Of a stretch of 64,000 nucleotides of DNA, positions 57,405 through 64,000 are shown one piece after another. The DNA is from an uncultured Eubacteriales bacterium (GTDB lineage: Bacteria > Bacillota > Clostridia > Oscillospirales > Acutalibacteraceae). Every line of letters begins with the position of its first letter. Positions within the stretch are counted from its first letter, which is position 1. The stretch spans positions 248,001 through 312,000 of the forward strand of contig CAKSDI010000001.1 of assembly GCA_934445035.1 (NCBI GenBank), written 5' to 3'. A model generated the notes under the pieces. The model ran no database searches and was not told where the DNA came from. It saw nothing but the letters and a program-made list of their open reading frames with translations. A program made the position numbers and the translations under genes.

Positions 57405-58768
57405 TTTACACCCTGCGGAGTATCTTCAAGCACAATGCCCATATTCTTAAGCTGATCGCGAATTTCATCGGCTGTTTTAAAATCCTTATTTTTTCTTGCC
57501 TCTGTGCGCTTTTTGATAAGCTCCTCGATATCGGAATCAAGAATTTCGGATTTTCTGTTATAAACAAGGCCTAAAACGGATGTTAACTCGTCAAAGCACT
57601 CTGCGCAGGCTTTAAGGGTATCCTGCTTTGCGCCTGAAGCGATAAGAGAATTTATATCCCTTACTAAATTGAATATCGCAGCAAGAGCGTCGGCAGTGTT
57701 AAGATCATCGTCCATAGCGGCGATAAATTCAGCTTTTCTTTTCTCGGTAAAATCGGGCGCCTCTCCTCCGGGGAGGGCGGATTTAAGCGCAAAATCGATA
57801 TTATCGCGGCAGGTATAAAGCCTTGAAAGCGCGTTTTTACTCTGCTCGATTATATCCACAGAATAATTTATCGGTCCTCTGTAATGAGAAGATATCATAA
57901 GGTATCTTATAGGCTCATAGCCGAATTTTTCGGCAACATCGCGGACAGTGAAGAAATTATTCAAGGATTTTGACATCTTATGATTGTCAACATTTATAAA
58001 TCCGTTATGCATCCAATAGTGGGCGAATTCGCAGCCGTTAGCCGCCTCGCTCTGGGCAATTTCGTTTTCATGGTGAGGGAAAATAAGGTCAAGTCCTCCG
58101 CAGTGGATATCAATGGTTTCGCCGAGATATCTGCACGCCATAGCGGAGCATTCGATATGCCAGCCCGGTCTGCCCTTGCCCCACGGCGACTCCCAATAGG
58201 GCTCGCCCGGTTTTGCGCCTTTCCAAAGACAGAAATCCATAGGATCTTCCTTTATTTCTCCCACGCTTATTCTTGCACCCGCTTCAAGATCTTCAAGCGG
58301 CTGGTGAGAAAGCTTGCCGTAACCCGAAAAATTCTTTGCCCTATAATAAACATCGCCGCCGGCACAATAGGCATAGCCTTTTTCAAAAAGCTTTGAAATA
58401 ATATTTATGATATTATCGATATTTTCGGTGGCTCTCGGGTGAAAATCCGCTTTTAAGACATTTAGCCCGTCGGAATCGATACGGAATTCCTTTATAAACT
58501 TCTCCGCAACCTGAGGCACGGTGACATTATCTTCGTTGGCTTTTTTTATAAGCTTATCGTCGATATCGGTGAAATTCTGAACAAAAGTGACCTTATACCC
58601 GCGCCACATAAGATATCTGCGCAGAACATCGAAAACGCACAGCGGTCTTGCGTTTCCTATATGGATATAGTTATACACTGTCGGACCGCAGGCGTAAATT
58701 TTGACTTCGCCTTCTTTAATAGGAACAAATTCGTCTTTATTCCTGGTCAGAGTATTGAAAATTTTCAT
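57389..58768 (-). CDS. cysS: Cysteinyl-tRNA synthetase
   Basis: This 459-residue class I synthetase has HIGH as YIHIGNARP, KMSKS as KMSKSLNNF, zinc ligands CGPTVYN (first Cys) and IECSAMACRYLG plus the later His/Glu HHENE, and a C-terminal DALR domain. Its first base is the last base of cysE, an arrangement that links cysteine synthesis and charging, as in many Firmicutes. I saw no T-box leader within the operon. Confidence 0.96.
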   Translation of the reverse strand: MKIFNTLTRNKDEFVPIKEGEVKIYACGPTVYNYIHIGNARPLCVFDVLRRYLMWRGYKVTFVQNFTDIDDKLIKKANEDNVTVPQVAEKFIKEFRIDSDGLNVLKADFHPRATENIDNIINIISKLFEKGYAYCAGGDVYYRAKNFSGYGKLSHQPLEDLEAGARISVGEIKEDPMDFCLWKGAKPGEPYWESPWGKGRPGWHIECSAMACRYLGETIDIHCGGLDLIFPHHENEIAQSEAANGCEFAHYWMHNGFINVDNHKMSKSLNNFFTVRDVAEKFGYEPIRYLMISSHYRGPINYSVDIIEQSKNALSRLYTCRDNIDFALKSALPGGEAPDFTEKRKAEFIAAMDDDLNTADALAAIFNLVRDINSLIASGAKQDTLKACAECFDELTSVLGLVYNRKSEILDSDIEELIKKRTEARKNKDFKTADEIRDQLKNMGIVLEDTPQGVKWSKI

Positions 58769-59409
58769 TATTTCTCACCTTTTTTATTCATCTGCGCTTT
58801 AAGCGACTTTATTTCCGATTTAAGCGCCTTTATTTCCTGCTCGATAGGATCGGGAATATGGATCTGATCGAGCGGTTTTCTTTCTATTTTCTTTCCGTTT
58901 TGTCTAACGACCTTTGCCGGCACTCCGACGACCGTGGAATTTTCGGGGACTTCCTTTAAAACCACCGCTCCCGCGGCAATTCTCGCATTATCTCCGACTT
59001 TTATCGGACCTAACACCTTTGCGCCCGCGCTTATCATAACATTATTGCCGATAGTGGGGTGTCTTTTGCCCTCGTCTTTACCCGTTCCGCCTAAGGTTAC
59101 GCCCTGATAGATAAGCACATCGTCGCCTATCTCGGCGGTTTCTCCTATAACAATGCCCGTGCCGTGATCGATAACGAGCCTTTTGCCGATAGTAGCGCCC
59201 GGGTGGATCTCAATGCCTGTTTTTCTCGCGGCGCGCTGTGAAATAAGGCGGGCTCTGAAAAAATGGCCCTTTAAATATGCCTTATGCGCTCTGCGATATG
59301 CTCTTATCGCTTTAAGGCCGGGATAAAGCAGATAAATTTCTATACTGCTTCTCGCCGCGGGATCGCGGTCCTTTATAGCCTGAATATCCTCTTTTAAAGT
59401 TTCAAACAA
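58768..59409 (-). CDS. cysE: Serine O-acetyltransferase
   Basis: This 213-residue enzyme makes O-acetylserine for cysteine. It has the short N-terminal helical domain of the Firmicutes (EpsC-like) form and the left-handed beta-helix (DHGTGIVIGETAEIGDDVLIY, TLGGTGKDEGKRHPTIG) with the catalytic histidine. The C-terminal tail (about 185-213) is Lys-rich and helical, longer than strictly needed. It is coupled to cysS by a 1-bp overlap. Confidence 0.94.
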   Translation of the reverse strand: MFETLKEDIQAIKDRDPAARSSIEIYLLYPGLKAIRAYRRAHKAYLKGHFFRARLISQRAARKTGIEIHPGATIGKRLVIDHGTGIVIGETAEIGDDVLIYQGVTLGGTGKDEGKRHPTIGNNVMISAGAKVLGPIKVGDNARIAAGAVVLKEVPENSTVVGVPAKVVRQNGKKIERKPLDQIHIPDPIEQEIKALKSEIKSLKAQMNKKGEK

Positions 59410-59428
59410 AATTTATCAGCTCCGAAAT

Positions 59429-60022
59429 TTATTTGGAAGTATTGATTATACCCTTATTATCGATAAGATAGATAGCTCCCGAAAGCGTACAGAGAACGGC
59501 GGTTATCCAGAAAAGTACGATTATAACGATATCAAACGCGTTAATTATACTCTCCCCTAAGCTCACAAATTCGCCTGTTGCATATAAGAAAAGCGCCAAA
59601 ACTATGCTTATCATCTGACTTACTGTTTTAAGCTTTCCGAAAATATTCGCGGCTATAACCTTTCCTCCGCTCGTTACTGCAACAAGCCTGAAGCTTGAAA
59701 CGAGGAATTCGCGGAAAAGCACCAAAAATGTGATCGCAGTGACCTGAATTAAAAGCGCTTTTTTATCAGCAAACATACTGATAAAGCCTAAATATGCCGC
59801 GGTCGTGAGCATTTTATCCGCGAGCGGATCTAAAAATTTTCCGAAATCGGTGACAAGGTTTCTCGATCTTGCAAGCTTGCCGTCTATCATATCCGTAAGC
59901 GACGCGGCGGCGAACAGAATAAGAGAAACAGTATAATGAAATTTAAAATCGATAAGCATTGTCGCCATAAAAATGGGGGTAGCTATAATTCTTGCAACTG
60001 TCAGTCTGTTAGGTATATTCAT
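59429..60022 (-). CDS. pgsA: CDP-diacylglycerol--glycerol-3-phosphate 3-phosphatidyltransferase
   Basis: This 197-residue membrane enzyme makes phosphatidylglycerophosphate. The CDP-alcohol phosphotransferase motif D-x2-DG-x2-AR-x8-G-x3-D-x3-D is intact in DMIDGKLARSRNLVTDFGKF and LDPLADK. About five membrane helices follow the usual plan. It overlaps rimO by 4 bp (ATGA). rimO, pgsA and recA are also near neighbours in Bacillus. Confidence 0.94.
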   Translation of the reverse strand: MNIPNRLTVARIIATPIFMATMLIDFKFHYTVSLILFAAASLTDMIDGKLARSRNLVTDFGKFLDPLADKMLTTAAYLGFISMFADKKALLIQVTAITFLVLFREFLVSSFRLVAVTSGGKVIAANIFGKLKTVSQMISIVLALFLYATGEFVSLGESIINAFDIVIIVLFWITAVLCTLSGAIYLIDNKGIINTSK

Positions 60023-61341
60023 ATCAGTTCTCCCAATAAATCATATTCAACAGTATCATTAATCTTTACTTTAACAAAATCTCCGATTTTAAGCGGTCTG
60101 CCGGAGATAAAGAATACCTTGCCGTCTATATCGGGCGCGTCCGCCTCGGATCTGCCGAAATAGCACCTTATATAATCGTCGTACCCCTCTATAAGGACTT
60201 CGACAGTACGACCTTGCTTTTCCTCATTCTTTTCGCGGCTTATCCTAAGCTGGGTATCCATAATGCTTTCCATTCGGTCGACCTTTGTCTGCTCGTCTAC
60301 CTGGTCGGGCATACCTGCGGCAACGGTGTTTTCCTCGGCGGAATATGTAAAGCAGCCGAGCCTGTCAAACCTTGTATCCTTTACAAACTCCGCAAGCTCT
60401 TCAAACTGCTCCTCGGTTTCTCCGGGGAAGCCCGTTATAAGCGTAGTCCTTAAAGTGATATCGGGTATTTTTGCCCTTATTTTTTCTATAAGTTTTTTAA
60501 TGGACTCTTTATCGCCTTTACGGTTCATCCGTTTTAAAATCTCACCGTTTATATGCTGAATGGGCATATCGAGATAATTTAGCAGTTTTTTCTCGCTTGC
60601 CATAAGGTCCAAAAAATCGTCTGTTATTCTTTCGGGGTAGGTATAAAGAGTTCGTATCCAATGGAGCTTATCTATTTTAACAAGCTCCTTTAAAAGCTCG
60701 GTGAGCATAGGCTTGCCGTAGATATCCGTTCCGTAAGCCGTGGTGTCCTGTGCTACGACTATCAGCTCTTTTACTCCGCCCTCCGCAAGCTTTTTAGCCT
60801 CGCTTACGCAGTCCTCTATCTTTCGGCTCCTCATTCTTCCTCTAATCATAGGAATAGCGCAGTAAGTACAGCAGTTATCACAGCCGTCGGCAATTTTAAG
60901 ATAGGTAGAAAAAGGATAGCCGCCTAAAATTCTTCCGCCGTTTAAATCAAGCTCGAATTTATCGCCGAAAGTGTTTTCCGCCTTATCTTCCACAGCGGAT
61001 CTCACTATATTCGCGATATCCTTATTAGAGCCTATTCCTACGCACACATCTACCTCGGGAATTTCTTCCGTTACATCGTTTTTATATCTTTCGGCTAAAC
61101 AGCCTGTGACTATAAGCGCTTTGCATTTACCGCTTTTTTTATACTTTGCGGCCTCTAAAATATTTTCTATCGCTTCTTTTTTAGCCTCTTCGATAAATCC
61201 GCAGGTGTTTATTATTATCGCGTCTGCCTCCGCCTCTTCGGGGCAGATCTCAATGCCCTCGTCCGAAAGAGTTTTGAGCATCATTTCCGCGTCGACCTGG
61301 TTTTTCGGACAGCCGAGGCTGACCATACTTACTTTTATCAT
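60019..61341 (-). CDS. rimO: Ribosomal protein S12 methylthiotransferase
   Basis: This 440-residue radical SAM enzyme methylthiolates an aspartate of ribosomal protein S12. The N-terminal MTTase domain has cysteines in LGCPKNQVD, NTCGF and VTGCLAERY for the auxiliary [4Fe-4S] cluster. The radical SAM CxxxCxxC is in DGCDNCCTYCAIP, and a TRAM domain closes the protein (about 375-440). It shares one base with recX upstream and overlaps pgsA by 4 bp. Confidence 0.95.
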   Translation of the reverse strand: MIKVSMVSLGCPKNQVDAEMMLKTLSDEGIEICPEEAEADAIIINTCGFIEEAKKEAIENILEAAKYKKSGKCKALIVTGCLAERYKNDVTEEIPEVDVCVGIGSNKDIANIVRSAVEDKAENTFGDKFELDLNGGRILGGYPFSTYLKIADGCDNCCTYCAIPMIRGRMRSRKIEDCVSEAKKLAEGGVKELIVVAQDTTAYGTDIYGKPMLTELLKELVKIDKLHWIRTLYTYPERITDDFLDLMASEKKLLNYLDMPIQHINGEILKRMNRKGDKESIKKLIEKIRAKIPDITLRTTLITGFPGETEEQFEELAEFVKDTRFDRLGCFTYSAEENTVAAGMPDQVDEQTKVDRMESIMDTQLRISREKNEEKQGRTVEVLIEGYDDYIRCYFGRSEADAPDIDGKVFFISGRPLKIGDFVKVKINDTVEYDLLGELI

Positions 61342-61979
61342 TAATAAAATTCCTCTTCTTGTGACATTTCGTCAGTAAATTTAGACAAAGCCGATTTTAT
61401 ATCCGAAAAAGAAAATCCTTTTCTTGCAAGCGCCGCTATTACCTTTTGCGTTTCCTTGCGGTCGTTTAATTCAAGATTTTTAAGATACTTTTTTTCTATC
61501 AGCTTTTCTATAGCCGCTTCCTCGTCAAATTCGACCTTTGAAATTGCCGATTTTACCGTTTCGCGGTCCAATTTTTTAGATATAAGCTTTATATAGGTTT
61601 GATTTTTTGATATACCGCTCTGCGCGCATTTTAAAGCGTACCGCTCGGCATACCTATCGTCATTTATAAGATCCAAGCTTTTAAGTCTGTTGATAGCCTT
61701 TTTTGCGGTTTCTTCCTCAAAGCCCGCTCTTTTAAGCTTATCAATCAGGCAGGTTTCAGACTGATCGGCATAGTCTAAAAGCCAAAGCGCCCTTGATTTT
61801 GCCCTATTATAATCTGAAAGGGCTTTAAGCTTTTCTATATCTTCTTCCGATAATTCGTCGCCCTCGTGGATATGGCTTTCTTCCATTGCCGAAAGGTCGA
61901 TCTCAAGGGTCTCGCCGCTGTCAAGACTTAACAGCGCCGAATGCTTTTTGCCTCTTTTTATTTTAACAATTTTCATCAA
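61341..61979 (-). CDS. recX: Regulatory protein RecX
   Basis: This 212-residue helical protein binds RecA filaments and limits or modulates recombinase activity. It has an N-terminal 60-residue beta-rich extension and the three-helix RecX repeats (SRALWLLDYADQSE, LIDKLKRAGFEEETAKKAI, DDRYAERYALKCAQ). It overlaps recA by 4 bp, and such recA-recX coupling is the usual context. Confidence 0.93.
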   Translation of the reverse strand: MMKIVKIKRGKKHSALLSLDSGETLEIDLSAMEESHIHEGDELSEEDIEKLKALSDYNRAKSRALWLLDYADQSETCLIDKLKRAGFEEETAKKAINRLKSLDLINDDRYAERYALKCAQSGISKNQTYIKLISKKLDRETVKSAISKVEFDEEAAIEKLIEKKYLKNLELNDRKETQKVIAALARKGFSFSDIKSALSKFTDEMSQEEEFY

Positions 61980-63121
61980 TCGTCAACTGCTATATCGATA
62001 TCTATTTTTCTCGGTTTTCTTTCAGGCTCAATGGTTTCGGGATCCACGGGCTCGATAGAAGCCTCTTCGGGAGCGTCTTCCGGAGTATCCGAGAAAGCGG
62101 CGTAATATTTAGCCATTATCTTATTTTCTATCTCTTTTGCAAGCTCGGCATTATCGCTTAAAAGCTGCTTAACATTATCTCTGCCCTGGCCGAGCCTATC
62201 CTCGCCGTAATAGAACCAGGCGCCCGATCTTCTCAATACCTCGAAATTAAGTCCCATATCCACAAGCTCGCCTGTGTGGGAGATACCTGTGCCGTACATT
62301 ATATCGAACTCCGCCTCTTTAAACGGGGGAGCGACCTTATTTTTAACTACCTTCGCCCTTGTGCGGGAGCCGATAAGCTCGCTGCCGTTTTTAATAGCCT
62401 CGATCTTTCTGACATCTATTCTTACGCTCGAATAGAATTTAAGCGCTCGGCCGCCGGTGGTGGTTTCGGGGTTGCCGTAAAGCACGCCGATCTTTTCGCG
62501 GAGCTGATTTATGAAAATTGCGCTGCACTTCGATTTAGAAAGCGCGCCTGTTATTTTCCTTAAAGCCTGCGACATAAGTCTTGCAAGCTGACCTACATGG
62601 GAATCGCCCATATCGCCCTCAAGCTCGGCTCTTGTAACGAGCGCCGCAACGGAGTCGATAACAATTATATCGATAGCGCCCGATCTGATGAGCGCTTCCG
62701 CTATTTCAAGCGCCTGCTCGCCCGAGCTTGGCTGTGAAACCAAAAGGTTATCTATATCTACGCCCAAATGCGAAGCATAAACAGGATCAAGCGCGTGCTC
62801 AACATCGATAAACGCGGCGGTGCCTCCCGCTTTTTGCGCCTCTGCAACGCAGTGGAGCGCAACGGTGGTTTTACCTGAGGACTCGGGACCGTAGATCTCA
62901 ATAATTCTTCCCTTAGGAATTCCTCCGATACCGAGCGCGATATCAAGAGCGAGCGAGCCTGTGCGGATATGCTCGACATTCATAGCCTTATTTTCTCCGA
63001 GGCGCATAACCGAACCTTTTCCGAACTGACGCTCTATCTGCTCGACCGCAGTTGACAGAGCTTTTTCTTTATCTTCGACAACTGATTTTTCGTTATTTAC
63101 CGGATTTTTTGCTTTAGCCAT
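61976..63121 (-). CDS. recA: Recombinase RecA
   Basis: This 381-residue protein polymerises on single-stranded DNA for strand exchange and LexA cleavage. Walker A is GPESSGKTT, Walker B VIDSVAAL, with the DNA-binding loops L1 (GDMGDSHVGQLARLMSQ) and L2 (REKIGVLYGNPETTTGG). The C-terminal tail (about 345-381) is acidic and Pro/Glu-rich, a regulatory tail. I saw no obvious SOS box directly upstream, but only 33 bp separate it from prmC. Confidence 0.97.
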   Translation of the reverse strand: MAKAKNPVNNEKSVVEDKEKALSTAVEQIERQFGKGSVMRLGENKAMNVEHIRTGSLALDIALGIGGIPKGRIIEIYGPESSGKTTVALHCVAEAQKAGGTAAFIDVEHALDPVYASHLGVDIDNLLVSQPSSGEQALEIAEALIRSGAIDIIVIDSVAALVTRAELEGDMGDSHVGQLARLMSQALRKITGALSKSKCSAIFINQLREKIGVLYGNPETTTGGRALKFYSSVRIDVRKIEAIKNGSELIGSRTRAKVVKNKVAPPFKEAEFDIMYGTGISHTGELVDMGLNFEVLRRSGAWFYYGEDRLGQGRDNVKQLLSDNAELAKEIENKIMAKYYAAFSDTPEDAPEEASIEPVDPETIEPERKPRKIDIDIAVDD

Positions 63122-63154
63122 ATGTGTTTTGCCTCCTGAATTGTTTTTCCGATA

Positions 63155-64000
63155 TTATATCTTTTCGGGTGTCCCGAAAACTACCCTGTCAAACCCGGAG
63201 CAGTCTTTTTTTGACCCGATATTTAAAAACCCGTTTTCCTTTAAAATATTTTGAACGCTATCTTTCTGATAAGCGCCGATCTCGAATACCAAAACACCGT
63301 CTTGCTTTAAAGAGTTACGGTAATTTTTTGCTATCGCTCTGTAAAAATTCAGACCGTCGTCACCGCCGAAAAGCGCGGTTTCGGGCTCGAATGTGACCTC
63401 GGGCTGGAGAGCGGACATATCGGTCTTATCGATATAAGGCGGATTTGAAACGATAATATCATATTTATCTCCGCCGCAGTCGCCCTTTAAAACATCGCCT
63501 TTTACGATATTCACGCCGCTGTTTAGATCCTCGGCATTTTTATTAAGATACCTTAGCGCCTCGTCGTATTTTTCAAGGCAGAAAGTTTCCGCTTTTGTTT
63601 CAAGAGCAAGAGTAATTCCTATACAGCCTGTGCCGGAGCAGAGGTCAAGCACCTTTTTATCTTTTTTCCCTTTTAATTTTTCTATGCAGAGATCGACAAG
63701 CGTTTCCGTATCGTACCTCGGGATAAGCACTCCGGGGCCTACCGAAAAATCCCTGCCGAAGAATGACCACACCCCTGTTATATACTGGAGCGGATATCTT
63801 ATCTTTCGCTGATTTATTATAGCGGTGAGCAAATTCTGCTGATAATCTGTAAGCTTTTGCGTGTAATTTGAAAGAATTTGTGCGGAGGATAAATTCGTTA
63901 CATATTTTATAATAATTTTAGCCTCGCTTACATAATCCTCCACGCCGAAAGACTTAAGCTTATTTTTTGTATCGTTATAGCTTTCAAATATCGTTTTGCT
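63155..64000 (-). CDS. prmC: Release factor glutamine methyltransferase (5' end outside window)
   Basis: This SAM enzyme methylates the GGQ glutamine of release factors RF1 and RF2. SAM motif VLDLCSGTGCIGI and catalytic NPPY in IVSNPPYID are present. A GTG at 63943 could be read as the start, but the frame stays open to the window edge and the upstream codons give TIFESYNDTKNKLKSFGVED, the normal PrmC N-terminus. The gene is therefore truncated by the window, and 282 codons including the stop are seen. It is the first gene here of a long minus-strand series with recA. Confidence 0.93.
   Translation of the reverse strand, partial: SKTIFESYNDTKNKLKSFGVEDYVSEAKIIIKYVTNLSSAQILSNYTQKLTDYQQNLLTAIINQRKIRYPLQYITGVWSFFGRDFSVGPGVLIPRYDTETLVDLCIEKLKGKKDKKVLDLCSGTGCIGITLALETKAETFCLEKYDEALRYLNKNAEDLNSGVNIVKGDVLKGDCGGDKYDIIVSNPPYIDKTDMSALQPEVTFEPETALFGGDDGLNFYRAIAKNYRNSLKQDGVLVFEIGAYQKDSVQNILKENGFLNIGSKKDCSGFDRVVFGTPEKI

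Noticed and set aside
63943..64000. GTG at 63943 as start of prmC
   Set aside because: The frame is open to the window edge and the extra codons encode the normal PrmC N-terminus, so the true start is outside the window.
1..64000. CRISPR array, toxin-antitoxin or phage-defence system
   Set aside because: No regularly spaced direct repeats, cas genes, restriction or abortive-infection genes were seen. The barstar is an orphan with no ribonuclease partner in the window.

Overview
The window looks like a chromosomal segment of an anaerobic, endospore-forming, low-GC member of the Clostridia, probably the Oscillospiraceae/Ruminococcaceae group (inference from gene content). Sporulation genes are present (spoVT, the cotJA-cotJB-cotJC coat operon, the RicT/YaaT homologue). 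So are a Na+-pumping oxaloacetate decarboxylase built as separate subunits, an archaeal/eukaryal-type prolyl-tRNA synthetase, a DnaD/DnaC-like helicase-loading pair, and B. subtilis-like sigma-A promoters. I see no rRNA, CRISPR array, phage or intact insertion sequence. Most of the window is ordinary housekeeping DNA with tightly packed, often 4-bp-overlapping genes.

Layout. 1-2804 (+): end of serS, a class B sortase and an ABC exporter. 2844-6203 (-): folate transporter folT behind a tetrahydrofolate riboswitch, an ABC-F ATPase and a YfcE-type phosphoesterase. 6255-7206 (+): three small unknown genes, then an AT-rich gap with DnaA-box-like motifs. 7542-10471 (-): ferredoxin, ricT, holB, trpS. 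10689-11952: a small membrane protein and a family 2 glycosyltransferase. 12025-16037: tRNA-Val, then metA, metY and a DUF1846 gene (-), which together make homocysteine from homoserine by acetylation and direct sulfhydrylation. 16150-20176 (+): D,D-carboxypeptidase, pgi, a small P-loop protein, tRNA-Gln, spoVT. 20169-24687 (-): a lipase-like protein and oadG-BCCP-oadB-oadA. 24872-40071 (+): cotJ operon, lepA, VanY-type carboxypeptidase, murD, two M42 peptidases, a GNAT-like protein, a PLP enzyme, an HPr-like protein, pcrA, membrane proteins and rlmD. 40321-44538 (-): TrkA/TrkH potassium uptake, an anchored protein and proS. 44702-45599 (+): acpP and a CarD-family regulator. 45665-48682 (-): a GH3 glycosidase with inverted domain order and an orphan barstar. 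48799-50924: tRNA-Arg, dnaD, the dnaC-like gene. 50955-64000: ksgA, plsC, an LCP protein, rsmI, trmN6, cysS, cysE, pgsA, rimO, recX, recA and the truncated prmC.

The most notable content is a miniature inverted-repeat transposable element (MITE) family with terminal GACAATA and TA target duplications, which resembles IS630/Tc1-mariner-type elements. Two 270-bp copies (3562-3831 and 48137-48406, nearly identical) and one 48-bp copy (40988-41035) have each landed at a gene boundary. One sits at the predicted transcription start of folT, between its promoter and its riboswitch. One sits in frame at the 3' end of a barstar gene, where it now encodes the last ten residues and the stop codon; the displaced original C-terminus is still readable on the other side. 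One sits inside the stop codon of trkH, turning TAA into TAG. The two long copies differ at the same place in both terminal repeats, so pairing is preserved. Other points worth a look are a glycosyltransferase that seems to start at AUC, an HPr-like protein that keeps the serine but lacks the histidine, and a palindromic repeat cluster with conserved stems at 40085-40320.
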